This document shows, in pieces, positions 44,367-53,648 of a stretch of 64,000 bases of DNA. Numbering within the stretch: the stretch's first letter is position 1; each line of letters opens with the position of its first letter. Made by a program: the position numbers and the translations under genes. The stretch is taken from assembly GCF_004959935.1 (NCBI RefSeq), contig NZ_SMYN01000004.1, positions 124,001 to 188,000 of the forward strand. The letters run 5' to 3'. This stretch comes from Falsirhodobacter xinxiangensis (GTDB lineage: Bacteria; Pseudomonadota; Alphaproteobacteria; Rhodobacterales; Rhodobacteraceae). The notes under the pieces are model-generated. The model had not been told where the DNA came from. It made no database searches and saw only the letters and a program-made list of their open reading frames with translations.

Positions 44367-46253
44367 ATGGCGAAACGGATCTTGGCGCGGCGTTTGGCTC
44401 TGATCTGCGGGTTCGCGGCGGTCGGGGGCCTCGCATCGGCGCAGGAGCCCGCCTTCGTGCCGACCCCGGATGCAGAGGGGATCATCCACGCCCATGGCAT
44501 ATCCACCTTCGGCGAGTTGAAATACCCCGAAGGTTTCGCCCATTTCGACTTCGTGAACCCCGATGCGCCCAAAGGCGGCACCATGAGCTTTCGCGGCACC
44601 GGGGCCAGCCAGACCTTCGACAGCCTGAACCAGTTCATCCTGCGGGGCGAACCTGCGCAGGGGCTGGGGCTGCTTTACGACGCGCTGCTGTCGGGATCGC
44701 CGGACGAGCCGGACAGCGCCTATGGCCTGATCGCCGAAAGCCTCGAATACCCCGAGGATCGCAGTTGGGTCACCTTCCACATGCGCCCCGAGGCGAAGTT
44801 TTCCGATGGCCAGCCGATCACCGCGGCGGATGTGGTTTTCACCTTCGATGTGCTGATGGAAAAGGGCTCGCCCGTCTACAAGATCATCCTGAAGGACATC
44901 GAAAGCGTCGAGGCGCTGGATGATCACACGGTGAAGTTCACCTTCCGCGAAGGCGCCGCCACGCGCGATCTGCCGATGCTGGCGGGCGGGCTGTCGATCC
45001 TGCCCGAGCATTACTATGAAGACGTGGATTTTGAACAATCCACCATGACCCCGCCGGTCGGGTCGGGCCAATATATCGTGCAGAACGCCCAGCCGGGGCG
45101 GTCGATCACCTATTGCCGCAACCCGGATTACTGGGCCAAGGACCTGCCGGTGAACATCGGCAGCGCGAATTTCGACTGCTACCGCTATGAGTACTATTTC
45201 GACAACACGGCGGCGTTCGAGGCGTTCAAATCCGGCAATTACCTGTTCCAGCAAGAGTTCTCGTCGCTGATCTGGGCCACGGGTTACAACTTCCCCGCGG
45301 TGAACGAGGGGCACATCGTCAAGGCCGAACTGCCCGACAATTCGCCCTCCGGCACGCAGGGCTTCTGGTTCAACCTGCGGCGCGAGAAGTTTCAGGACCC
45401 CCGCGTACGCGAGGCCATCGCGGCGGTGTTCAACTTTGAATGGACCAACCAGACGCTGTTCTACGGGCTTTACAACCGCACCGACAGCTTCTTCGAAAAC
45501 TCGCCGCTTCAGGCCGAAGGTCTGCCCGAGGGCGACGAGCTGGCCTTGCTGGAGGAGTTCCGCGACCAGCTTCCGCCCGAGGTCTTCGACGCGCCCGCAT
45601 TCACCCCGCCCGTCAGCGGCGAGCAGCAGCTTGACCGGCGCGAATTGCGCCGCGCGTCGAAACTGCTGGACGATGCCGGCTGGCCCGTTGGCGAGGATGG
45701 CATCCGCCGCAATTCCAACAACCAGGCGCTGACCATCGAATTCATCGACGATAATCCGACCATGGACCGTGTCGTGAATCCCTATGTCGCCAACCTGCGG
45801 CGTCTGGGCGTCGATGCCCGCTTCACGCGGATCGACTCGGCGCAGATGCAGCAGCGGCAGAAGGACTTCAACTACGACATCATGCCGGGGCGGTTCGCGA
45901 TGTCCACCAGCCCGTCGTTGGAACTGCGGCAGCTTTTCGGCTCGGACGCGGCGAGTGCGCAGGGCTCGGCCAATATCTCGGGCATCGCCGATCCGGTGGT
46001 GGACGAGCTGGTCGAACGCGTCATCCAGTCGAAAACGCGCGAGGAGCTGGACACCCGCGCCCGCGCGCTGGACCGCGTGCTGCGTTCCAAGCAGCTCTGG
46101 GTGCCGAACTGGTATAGCGGGCAATATCTGGTCGCCTATTGGGACGTGTTCGGCCAGCCGCCGGAGCAGCCGCCCTATTCGCGCGGCGATGGGCTGTGGT
46201 GGTTCGACCAGTCCAAGTTCGACGCGCTTCGGGCGCAGGGCGCGCTGCGCTAG
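44367..46253 (+). CDS. yejA: Peptide ABC transporter substrate-binding protein (YejA-like)
   Basis: Exported 628-residue family 5 solute-binding protein. The ATG at 44367 (MAKRILARRLALICGF) follows CAGGAG and gives a signal peptide ending in ASA. The family blocks EGFAHFDFVNPDAPKGG and AEGLPEGDELALLEEFRDQLP (in parts) belong to the YejA group, which in E. coli takes up microcin C and long peptides. It heads the operon and its stop touches the yejB start. Confidence 0.92.
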   Translation: MAKRILARRLALICGFAAVGGLASAQEPAFVPTPDAEGIIHAHGISTFGELKYPEGFAHFDFVNPDAPKGGTMSFRGTGASQTFDSLNQFILRGEPAQGLGLLYDALLSGSPDEPDSAYGLIAESLEYPEDRSWVTFHMRPEAKFSDGQPITAADVVFTFDVLMEKGSPVYKIILKDIESVEALDDHTVKFTFREGAATRDLPMLAGGLSILPEHYYEDVDFEQSTMTPPVGSGQYIVQNAQPGRSITYCRNPDYWAKDLPVNIGSANFDCYRYEYYFDNTAAFEAFKSGNYLFQQEFSSLIWATGYNFPAVNEGHIVKAELPDNSPSGTQGFWFNLRREKFQDPRVREAIAAVFNFEWTNQTLFYGLYNRTDSFFENSPLQAEGLPEGDELALLEEFRDQLPPEVFDAPAFTPPVSGEQQLDRRELRRASKLLDDAGWPVGEDGIRRNSNNQALTIEFIDDNPTMDRVVNPYVANLRRLGVDARFTRIDSAQMQQRQKDFNYDIMPGRFAMSTSPSLELRQLFGSDAASAQGSANISGIADPVVDELVERVIQSKTREELDTRARALDRVLRSKQLWVPNWYSGQYLVAYWDVFGQPPEQPPYSRGDGLWWFDQSKFDALRAQGALR

Positions 46254-47318
46254 ATGCTCGCCTATATCCTTCGCAGGCTGGCGCTGATCGTCCCGACGCT
46301 GATCGGGATCATGCTGATCAACTTCGTGCTGACGCAATTCGTGCCGGGCGGCCCGATCGAACAGGTTCTGGCGCGGCTGGAAGGGTCGGGCGATGCCTTT
46401 TCGCAGATCTCGGGCGCGCAGCAGGGGGGCGGAGATGACCGCTATCTTGGCGCGCGGGGGCTGCCGCCGGAGTTCATCGACGATCTGGAACGCCAGTTCG
46501 GCTTCGACAAGCCGCCGCTGGAACGGTTCCTGACGATGATGGGCAACTACCTGCGCTTCGATTTCGGGGAAAGCTACTTCCGGTCGATCTCGGTCGTGGA
46601 TCTGGTGCTGGAGAAGATGCCGGTTTCGATCTCGCTTGGGCTGTGGTCCACGCTGATCGCCTATGCCATCTCGATCCCGCTGGGCATCCGCAAGGCGGTG
46701 CGGGACGGAACGCGGTTCGATACATGGACCTCGGCGGTGATCGTGGTCGCCTATGCGATACCGGGGTTCCTGTTCGCGATCATGCTGCTGGTGCTGTTCG
46801 CTGGGGGGTCATATTGGCAATGGTTCCCGACCCGGGGGCTGGTGTCGGACAACTGGGCGGAGCTGGGGCTGCTTGCCAAGATCGCCGATTACTTCTGGCA
46901 CATCGCGCTGCCGGTCGCGGCGTCCACCATCGCCAGCTTCGCCACGCTGACGCTGCTGACCAAGAACAGCTTTCTGGACGAGATCAAGAAGCAATACGTG
47001 ATGACGGCCCGCGCCAAGGGCCTGACCGAGAGCCGCGTGCTTTACGGCCACGTCTTCCGCAACGCCATGCTGATCGTGGTGGCGGGTTTCCCGGCGGTGT
47101 TCGTCGGCGTCTTCTTCGGCGGCAGCCTGATCATCGAGACGATCTTCTCGCTTGACGGTCTGGGGCGGCTTGGGCTTCAGGCGGCGATCGACCGCGACTA
47201 TCCGGTGATCTTCGGCACGCTTTACGTCTTCGGGCTGATTGGGCTTCTGGTGGGGCTGCTGTCCGACCTGATGTATGTCTGGATCGACCCGCGCATCGAC
47301 TTCGGGAGCCGTGGATGA
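46254..47318 (+). CDS. yejB: Peptide ABC transporter permease YejB-like
   Basis: Inner-membrane permease of 354 residues starting MLAYILRRLALIVPTLIGIMLINF, the typical first helix of DppB-type proteins, and with a long periplasmic loop (about residues 40-110) seen in YejB. The EAA-like loop is in TARAKGLTESRVLYGHVFRNA (about residue 253). The start directly follows the yejA stop. Predicted to pair with YejE. Confidence 0.93.
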   Translation: MLAYILRRLALIVPTLIGIMLINFVLTQFVPGGPIEQVLARLEGSGDAFSQISGAQQGGGDDRYLGARGLPPEFIDDLERQFGFDKPPLERFLTMMGNYLRFDFGESYFRSISVVDLVLEKMPVSISLGLWSTLIAYAISIPLGIRKAVRDGTRFDTWTSAVIVVAYAIPGFLFAIMLLVLFAGGSYWQWFPTRGLVSDNWAELGLLAKIADYFWHIALPVAASTIASFATLTLLTKNSFLDEIKKQYVMTARAKGLTESRVLYGHVFRNAMLIVVAGFPAVFVGVFFGGSLIIETIFSLDGLGRLGLQAAIDRDYPVIFGTLYVFGLIGLLVGLLSDLMYVWIDPRIDFGSRG

Positions 47319-48379
47319 GCCCGCTTTACGCCCGCCGCTGGCGCAACTTCAAGGCCAACCGCCGCGCCTTCTGGTCGCTGTGGATCTTTGCCGTGCTGTT
47401 CGGCCTGTCGCTGTTCGCCGAGCTGATCGCCAACGACAAGCCGCTGCTGGTCAGCCATAACGGCGAATGGTTCGTGCCGGTCGCCAAGTTCTATCCCGAA
47501 ACCGCCTTCGGCGGCGATTTCCAGACCGAGGCCGATTACCGCGCCCCCGAGGTGCAATGCCTGATCGTGTCCGGCGGGTCGGTGGATTGCTTCGACGATC
47601 CGGTTGCGGCGGCGCAGGGGGATGGCTGGATGCTCTGGCCGCCGATCCCCTACAGCTATGACACGATCAACAATCTGGGCCGCGCGGCGCCGTCGCCCCC
47701 GGATGCGAACCACCTGCTGGGCACCGACGACACCGCGCGCGACGTGTTGGCGCGGGTGATCTACGGCTTCCGCCTGTCGGTCGGGTTCGCGCTGATCGTG
47801 ACGTTTCTGACTTCGATCATGGGGGTGGCTGCGGGGGCGGTGCAGGGCTATTTCGGCGGGCTGACCGACCTGATCTTCCAGCGCATCATCGAACTTTGGG
47901 GGTCCACGCCAACGCTTTACATCATCATCATCGTCGCGGCGATCTGGCAGATGAACTTCTGGCTGCTGGTGGGGCTGACGGTGCTGTTCGGCTGGACGGC
48001 GTTGGTGGGCGTGGTGCGGGCGGAATTCCTGCGGGCGCGCAATTTCGAATACGTCCGCGCCGCGCGGGCGCTTGGGGTTGGCGACGGCAAGATCATGTGG
48101 CGGCACGTTTTGCCCAACGCGATGGTCGCCACGCTGACCATGCTGCCCTTCATCATCACCGGGGCCATCGCCAGCCTTGCGACGCTGGACTTCCTCGGCT
48201 TCGGGCTACCATCCTCCGCGCCCTCGCTGGGAGAGTTGACGCTTCAGGCGAAACAGAACCTTCAGGCGCCGTGGCTGGCCTTCACCGCCTTCTTCGCCTT
48301 TGCGATCATGCTGTCGCTGCTGGTGTTCATCTTCGAAGGCGTGCGCGATGCCTTCGATCCGCGAAAGACCTTCAAATGA
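47315..48379 (+). CDS. yejE: Peptide ABC transporter permease YejE-like
   Basis: Second permease, 354 residues, DppC type. N-terminal helix (about 20-42), a periplasmic domain of about 100 residues, then five helices. The coupling loop is RARNFEYVRAARALGVGDGK, and the PSSAPSLGELTLQAKQNL segment is characteristic of YejE. It overlaps yejB and yejF by 4 nt each. Confidence 0.93.
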   Translation: MSPLYARRWRNFKANRRAFWSLWIFAVLFGLSLFAELIANDKPLLVSHNGEWFVPVAKFYPETAFGGDFQTEADYRAPEVQCLIVSGGSVDCFDDPVAAAQGDGWMLWPPIPYSYDTINNLGRAAPSPPDANHLLGTDDTARDVLARVIYGFRLSVGFALIVTFLTSIMGVAAGAVQGYFGGLTDLIFQRIIELWGSTPTLYIIIIVAAIWQMNFWLLVGLTVLFGWTALVGVVRAEFLRARNFEYVRAARALGVGDGKIMWRHVLPNAMVATLTMLPFIITGAIASLATLDFLGFGLPSSAPSLGELTLQAKQNLQAPWLAFTAFFAFAIMLSLLVFIFEGVRDAFDPRKTFK

Positions 48380-49962
48380 GCGTTCTTGAGGTCACCGACC
48401 TGAACATCCGCTTCCGTCAGGACGGGGCCACCCATCATGCGGTGCGGGGGGTTTCGTTCAGCGTCGGCAAGGGCGAAACCGTCGCGTTGGTGGGCGAGAG
48501 CGGATCGGGCAAGTCGGTCACGGCGCTGTCCACGGTCTCGCTTCTGCCTGACAGCGCCGAGGTTGCGGGTTCCATCCGCTATGACGGGGCCGAGATGGTC
48601 GGCGCGTCCGAGGCGGCCTTGCGGAAGGTGCGCGGCAACGACATCAGCTTCATCTTTCAGGAGCCGATGACCTCCCTGAACCCGCTGCACACGATCGAGC
48701 GGCAGTTGGCCGAAAGCATTACCCTGCACCAAGGCCTGAAAGGGGCTGCGGCGCGGGCGCGGGTGCTGGACCTTTTGAACAAGGTCGGCATCCGGGACGC
48801 GGAGAGCCGTCTGGGGGCATACCCGCACCAGCTTTCGGGCGGGCAGCGGCAGCGGGTGATGATCGCCATGGCGCTGGCCAACGGGCCGGAACTGTTGATC
48901 GCCGACGAACCCACCACCGCGCTTGACGTGACCATTCAGGCGCAGATCCTCGACCTTCTGGCGGACCTCAAGGCGCGCGAGGGGCTGAGCATGCTGTTCA
49001 TCACCCACGATCTGAACGTGGTGCGCCGGATCGCGGATCGCGTCTGCGTGATGCAGAACGGCGTGATCGTCGAACAGGGCGCGGCGGCGCAGGTTTTTGC
49101 GAACCCGCAGCATCCCTACACCCAAAAGCTTCTGGCGGCCGAGCCGTCGGGCGGGCCGGAGCCGCTGGCCGATGCGCCCGAAATCCTGCGCACCGAAAAG
49201 CTGCGCGTGTGGTTTCCGGTGCATGGCGGGCTGCTGCGCCGCGTCACGGGCCATGTGAAGGCGGTGAACGAGGCCAGCATCTCGATCCGCGCGGGGGAAA
49301 CGCTGGGCGTGGTGGGCGAGTCGGGGTCGGGCAAGACGACGCTGGCGCTGGCAGTGCTGCGGCTGATTGCCTCCGAAGGGCCGGTGGTGTTCATGGGCCG
49401 CGACGTCCAAGGGCTTCGCGCGCGGGCGACGCGCGGGATGCGCGCCGACATGCAGGTGGTGTTCCAGGACCCTTACGGCAGCCTGTCGCCGCGCATGACG
49501 GTGGAACAGATCATCGCCGAAGGTCTGGGCGTGCATCAGATCGACCCAAGCCGGAACCGGCGCGAGATGGTGGCCGAGATCATGGCCGAGGTGGGGCTGG
49601 ACCCCGCGGCGATGGGACGATACCCGCATGAATTCTCGGGCGGGCAGCGGCAGCGGATCGCGATTGCCCGCGCGATGATCCTGCGGCCCAAGCTGGTCGT
49701 GCTGGACGAGCCGACATCGGCGCTGGACATGACGGTGCAGGTGCAGATCGTGGAGCTTCTGCGCGGGCTGCAACGCAAACATGGCTTGGCCTATCTGTTC
49801 ATCAGCCACGATCTGCGTGTGGTGCGCGCGCTTTCGCACCGGATCATGGTCATGCGGAACGGCGACGTGGTCGAGGCCGGCGACGCCGCCGAGGTCTTCG
49901 CCAACCCGCAATCGGATTACACCCGCGCATTGCTTGCCGCCGCCTTTCAGGGGGTCGAATGA
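48376..49962 (+). CDS. yejF: Peptide ABC transporter ATPase with two domains (YejF-like)
   Basis: Fused ATPase of 528 residues. Each half has Walker A (VGESGSGKS; VGESGSGKTT), signature (LSGGQRQRVMIA; FSGGQRQRIAIA), Walker B (LLIADEPTTALD; LVVLDEPTSALD) and switch His (ITHD; ISHD). Both halves keep the oligopeptide-type C-terminal YTxxLLAA segment. The ATG at 48376 overlaps yejE in ATGA. It should power the yejB/yejE channel. Confidence 0.95.
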   Translation: MSVLEVTDLNIRFRQDGATHHAVRGVSFSVGKGETVALVGESGSGKSVTALSTVSLLPDSAEVAGSIRYDGAEMVGASEAALRKVRGNDISFIFQEPMTSLNPLHTIERQLAESITLHQGLKGAAARARVLDLLNKVGIRDAESRLGAYPHQLSGGQRQRVMIAMALANGPELLIADEPTTALDVTIQAQILDLLADLKAREGLSMLFITHDLNVVRRIADRVCVMQNGVIVEQGAAAQVFANPQHPYTQKLLAAEPSGGPEPLADAPEILRTEKLRVWFPVHGGLLRRVTGHVKAVNEASISIRAGETLGVVGESGSGKTTLALAVLRLIASEGPVVFMGRDVQGLRARATRGMRADMQVVFQDPYGSLSPRMTVEQIIAEGLGVHQIDPSRNRREMVAEIMAEVGLDPAAMGRYPHEFSGGQRQRIAIARAMILRPKLVVLDEPTSALDMTVQVQIVELLRGLQRKHGLAYLFISHDLRVVRALSHRIMVMRNGDVVEAGDAAEVFANPQSDYTRALLAAAFQGVE

Positions 49963-51167
49963 AGGTCCTGTTCGTTCACCAGAACTTCCCGGGCCAGTTC
50001 CTGTATCTGGCGCCAGAACTTCAGGCGCGTGGGCATGACGTTCGTGCCCTGACCGACGGCAACAACCGGCGCGTTCTGGATATCCCTTCCGTCCGCTACA
50101 GCTTCACGCCCGAGCCGGTGCTCCCGGCGCAGACCCGGCTTGGGCGCAACTTCACCACCCATTCCGATCGCGGCGTCCATGCCGCCCGCGCGGCGTTGCG
50201 CATGAAGGCCGAGGGCTATGTCCCCGACGTGATCTTCGGCCATTCCGGCTGGGGCGAGACGCTGTTCCTGAAGGAAGTCTGGCCCGAAGCGCGTCTGATC
50301 GTGTATGCCGAGTTCTACTATTCGGGCATCGGTCAGGATGTCGGGTTCGATCTGGAATTCGGGCAGGCGGGGTTCGATCAGGTGATGATCGCGCAATCGC
50401 GTGCGGCCCATCTGGCGCAATCGCTGCTGCACGCGGACGAGGGCGTGTCGCCGACCAAGTGGCAGGCCGGAACCTATCCGCGCGCATTGCGGCGAACGAT
50501 CTCGGTCATTCATGACGGGGTGGATACGTCGGTCATGGCCCCTGATCCCGAGGCATCGGTGACTTTGCCAAACGGGCGCGTCCTGCGGGCGGGGGAGGAG
50601 GTGCTGACCTTCGTGAACCGCAATCTGGAGCCGTATCGCGGGTATCACACCTTCATCCGCGCGCTGCCCGAGGTGCTGGAGGCACGGCCCGAAGCGCAGG
50701 TGGTGATCGTCGGCGGCGACGAGGTCAGCTATGGCAGCGCGCCGGAGGAAGGGACCTGGAAGGGCAAGTTCCTGTCGGAGGTGGAGGGGCGGATCGACAT
50801 GTCCCGCGTCCATTTCATCGGCAAGGTGCCGTATCAGACCTTTCGGTCGCTGATGCAGGTCAGCCGGGCGCATGCCTACCTGACCTATCCGTTCGTGCTG
50901 AGCTGGTCGATGCTGGAGGCGATGTCTGCCGGGGCGCTGGTGATCGGGTCGGACACGCCGCCGGTGCGCGAGGTGATCCGGGACGGCAAGAACGGGTTGC
51001 TGGTCGATTTCTTTGACATCCCCGGCTGGTCGCGCGTGATGACCGAGGCGCTGGCCGATCCCGACAAGTTCCGCCCTCTGCGCGAGGCGGCGCGGCGGCG
51101 GGTCATCAACGCCTATGATCTGCGGACGGTGTGCCTGCCGCGTATGGTGGCGCTGGTCGAGGGGTGA
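49959..51167 (+). CDS. Group 4 glycosyltransferase
   Basis: A 402-residue GT-B glycosyltransferase: MKVLFVHQNFPGQFLYLAP as N-terminal domain start, an acceptor domain to about residue 170, and a C-terminal sugar-nucleotide domain with VNRNLEPYRGYHTFIRALP and FVLSWSMLEAMSAGALVIGSDTPPVREVI, the E-x7-E-like block of GT4. It overlaps yejF by 4 nt, so it is translated with the peptide transporter, which is not an expected partner. Sugar and acceptor are unknown. Confidence 0.86.
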   Translation: MKVLFVHQNFPGQFLYLAPELQARGHDVRALTDGNNRRVLDIPSVRYSFTPEPVLPAQTRLGRNFTTHSDRGVHAARAALRMKAEGYVPDVIFGHSGWGETLFLKEVWPEARLIVYAEFYYSGIGQDVGFDLEFGQAGFDQVMIAQSRAAHLAQSLLHADEGVSPTKWQAGTYPRALRRTISVIHDGVDTSVMAPDPEASVTLPNGRVLRAGEEVLTFVNRNLEPYRGYHTFIRALPEVLEARPEAQVVIVGGDEVSYGSAPEEGTWKGKFLSEVEGRIDMSRVHFIGKVPYQTFRSLMQVSRAHAYLTYPFVLSWSMLEAMSAGALVIGSDTPPVREVIRDGKNGLLVDFFDIPGWSRVMTEALADPDKFRPLREAARRRVINAYDLRTVCLPRMVALVEG

Positions 51168-51168
51168 C

Positions 51169-51220
51169 GCGTCCGCCTCAAGCCCCCATCCGGGGGCCAT
51201 CGGCGAACGCGGCTGCCGCG
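51169..51220 (+). repeat. Palindromic intergenic repeat, copy C
   Basis: Outer stem GCGTCCGCC/GGCGAACGC (8 of 9 pairs), internal loop TCA/ATC, inner stem GCCCCC/GGGGGC with an ATCC loop, tail GGCTGCCGCG. Architecture matches copies A and B although the outer stem bases differ. It starts 1 nt after the glycosyltransferase stop and ends 4 nt before the uspA stop. Confidence 0.7.
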
Positions 51221-51224
51221 CGCC

Positions 51225-52073
51225 CTAATGCGCCATCAGCACGGGAAACGCGGCCTGTTCCAGCATCGAGCGCGTCGCCCCGCCAAGGATCGCCTGACGA
51301 AACCGAGAATGGCCATAGGCGCCCATGACCAGAAGGTCGGCCCCGGTTTCGGTGACATGGCGCGACAGGACCTCGGACACCTTGGGCATCGTCTTGGCCA
51401 GCACCGACACTTCGACCCTGACCCCATGCCGGGCCAGCATCTGGCTGAGCATCCCGCCCGGATCGGTCTTTTCCGGGCCATGCGTGGGAGGGTCCACGAT
51501 GACGATATCGACCTTCGATGCCGCGATCAGCAAAGGCAGGGCGCGGCGGATGGCGACCAGCGCCTCGCGGCTTTGGTTCCATGCGACAGCGACGCGGCGA
51601 CCGATGGTCGCGCCGTCAACCGGCGTGTCGGGCAGGACGAGGATCGGGGCCTGACCCTCGAACATGGCGGCCTCGACTGCGGCCTCGTCCACCGGGCCGA
51701 GGGTTTCGCCATAGGGGCGCGGCATGATGACGAGGTCTGCGAACCGGGCGCGGGCGGCAACCAGCGTCGGCAGGCTGCCCATCTGCGCGACGCCGCCTTC
51801 GACGGTCCAGCGCAGGGCAGGGTCCTCGGCCTCCAGCGCGGCGCGGGCGGCGGCGCTGATGCGGCGCGCATCCTCCTCGGCCTCGTCCTGGGAAATGTGG
51901 ATCATCGCGTCGGAACCGCTGAGCGCGTAATAGCCCAACTGCGAGCGGTCGAGGCCAAGCGCCAGCACTTCCAGATGGGCGTCTTCGCGCTGGGCGAAGG
52001 CCGAGGCAGTGGCGATGACGGGGGCCACGCTGTCTGCGCGCGTGGCTACGGTGAGAATGGAACGGTAGCCCAA
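51225..52073 (-). CDS. uspA: Tandem universal stress protein
   Basis: A 282-residue protein with two UspA folds. The second has the ATP motif in MGAYGHSRFRQAILGGATRSML near the C-terminus; the first (about residues 1-140) lacks it, ending IMPRPYGETLGP. I choose the TTG at 52073 (GYRSILTVATRAD after Met) because a perfect GGAGG lies 5 nt before it and the family starts there. In-frame ATGs at 52085 and at 52121, the latter overlapping the dacA stop, lack such a site. The ribosome site is inside a strong hairpin. Confidence 0.85.
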   Translation of the reverse strand: MGYRSILTVATRADSVAPVIATASAFAQREDAHLEVLALGLDRSQLGYYALSGSDAMIHISQDEAEEDARRISAAARAALEAEDPALRWTVEGGVAQMGSLPTLVAARARFADLVIMPRPYGETLGPVDEAAVEAAMFEGQAPILVLPDTPVDGATIGRRVAVAWNQSREALVAIRRALPLLIAASKVDIVIVDPPTHGPEKTDPGGMLSQMLARHGVRVEVSVLAKTMPKVSEVLSRHVTETGADLLVMGAYGHSRFRQAILGGATRSMLEQAAFPVLMAH

Positions 52074-52076
52074 TCG

Positions 52077-52110
52077 ATCCTCCATTACGGCGGGGAGCCG
52101 TAAGGAGGAT
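52077..52110 (-). promoter_or_regulatory. Hairpin sequestering the uspA ribosome site
   Basis: A 34-nt palindrome. Read leftward: ATCCTCC, TTACGGC, TCCCC loop, GCCGTAA, T, GGAGGAT. Two 7-bp stems are stacked with one bulged base, and the GGAGG is the uspA Shine-Dalgarno, paired with CCTCC. It lies between the dacA stop and the TTG start. No T-run follows, so control of translation is more likely than termination. Confidence 0.6.
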
Positions 52111-52117
52111 GTAGGTC

Positions 52118-53506
52118 TCATGGGCCGATCGGGAAGCATTCCATCGAACGGGCGCGCAACCTGCGGCAGGCAAGGTCGGCCTGATCCTGCGACAGCCCCA
52201 TGAAGTTGGCGTCATAGGCACCGCCGCGTTCCACGATCTTGCGCAGCCCGTCTTCCAGCGATGCGCTTTCCGACAGGGCGATCTGCATCAGCGCTCGGTC
52301 CGCCGCCCCGCGAGAGTTGTAGCGGCCCACGTTGACGCCCCAGTGCCGACCGCCGGAGGTGGACATGCGGGTGACGACTTCGGGCGTCTCTGGCTCGGCG
52401 ACGCGTTCCTGGATCACCTCGAACGGGATGGGGGCTGCGGCGGCTGCGGCGACGGCGACCTGGATCGCACCGGGCGAGACCGGGGGCGGCACTGGCGGTG
52501 CGGCGGCGGCCACGGCGACGGCGCTTTCGATCTGCGCGACGGCGGCGGGGGCCGGGCTGCCGGGGCGCAGACGCGGGCGCAGAGAGCTTGCGACGGCCAT
52601 CCCGCTTCCACCGCCCGTTTCGGCCGGGGCGCTGGCCATGGGGATCGACGCCACGGCGGCGGGCGCATCGGGCCGCACGATGGGCGCGTTGCGCGGCGCC
52701 TCGTTGAAGCCGATGTCCAGCAGCTCTTTCATCTTGGAGTTGCGCTGCGCGGTGGAGGTGCCGCCGAAGACGGTTGCGATGATGCGCTTGTTGCCGCGCA
52801 CGGCCGAAGCCGTCAGGTTGAAGCCCGCCGCGTTGGTGTATCCGGTCTTGATCCCGTCCGCGCCCTCATAGGCGTCAAGGAAGCGGCGGTTGGTGTTCGC
52901 CACCTCGGCCATGCCCGCATCGGTCGAACGGCGCGAGAAGATGTTGTAATATTGCGGGAAATCGAAGAACAGGCGGCGGCCCAGCGTGGACATGTCGCGC
53001 GCGGTGGACAGATGGCCCGACGCCGTCAGCCCGTTCGCGTTGCGAAAGCTGGAATTGGACATGCCCAGCGATTTCGCGGTGCGGTTCATGATCTGGGCAA
53101 AGGATTCCTCATCCCCGCCCAAGGCGTCGCCGATGGCGCTGGCGGCATCGTTGGCTGACTTCACGGCTGCCGCACGGATCAGGTATCGCAGCGCGATCTT
53201 TTGCCCCGCGCGCAGGCCCAGACGCGAAGGCGGCTTCGATGCCGCATTGCGCGACACGGTCACCATCGTATCCAGCGTGATCTCGCCCCGCTGGATGGCC
53301 GAAAAGGCGATATACAGCGTCAGCATCTTGGTCAGCGAGGCTGGGTGCAGCCGCGTATCGGCATTGCTTGCATAAAGCGTCTCGCCGGTGCGTGCGTCCA
53401 TCACATGGGCGGCATAGGGCGCAGCCTGCGCGCCGGTAGCCACCGTGAGAAACATCACGGCGATCAGCAGTGAATTGCGGACGAACTGCCCCACGAGCGA
53501 TTTCAC
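52118..53506 (-). CDS. dacA: D-alanyl-D-alanine carboxypeptidase with SPOR-like tail
   Basis: Periplasmic low-mass penicillin-binding protein trimming peptidoglycan pentapeptides. The 462-residue protein has a signal (MKSLVGQFVRNSLLIAVMFL), SLTK with the nucleophile Ser57, SAN in VKSANDAAS, and KTG in GIKTGYTNAAG. A Pro/Ala-rich linker (about 290-375) then leads to a C-terminal SPOR-like domain from about residue 385 (WGVNVGRYNSRGAADRAL), which would bind septal glycan. uspA follows. Confidence 0.93.
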   Translation of the reverse strand: MKSLVGQFVRNSLLIAVMFLTVATGAQAAPYAAHVMDARTGETLYASNADTRLHPASLTKMLTLYIAFSAIQRGEITLDTMVTVSRNAASKPPSRLGLRAGQKIALRYLIRAAAVKSANDAASAIGDALGGDEESFAQIMNRTAKSLGMSNSSFRNANGLTASGHLSTARDMSTLGRRLFFDFPQYYNIFSRRSTDAGMAEVANTNRRFLDAYEGADGIKTGYTNAAGFNLTASAVRGNKRIIATVFGGTSTAQRNSKMKELLDIGFNEAPRNAPIVRPDAPAAVASIPMASAPAETGGGSGMAVASSLRPRLRPGSPAPAAVAQIESAVAVAAAAPPVPPPVSPGAIQVAVAAAAAAPIPFEVIQERVAEPETPEVVTRMSTSGGRHWGVNVGRYNSRGAADRALMQIALSESASLEDGLRKIVERGGAYDANFMGLSQDQADLACRRLRARSMECFPIGP

Positions 53507-53601
53507 GTCGCCTGTTCCTTGTTCCTGCCTCGACCGCCCCCTTCATTATCCGAGAGGGCTTTATGTCAGGTAAATACGCTAGCACAGGCGAAACCATGCG
53601 A

Positions 53602-53624
53602 AAACCCCCATGATTCAGGGGTTT
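53602..53624 (-). terminator. Terminator after the HAD hydrolase gene
   Basis: AAACCCC and GGGGTTT pair around a 9-nt loop. Read leftward the stem runs into TTTTCGC. It lies 25 nt past the HAD gene stop, before the dacA promoter region. Confidence 0.75.
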
Positions 53625-53648
53625 CCGTGCCATCCTTGGCGCGTTGCG

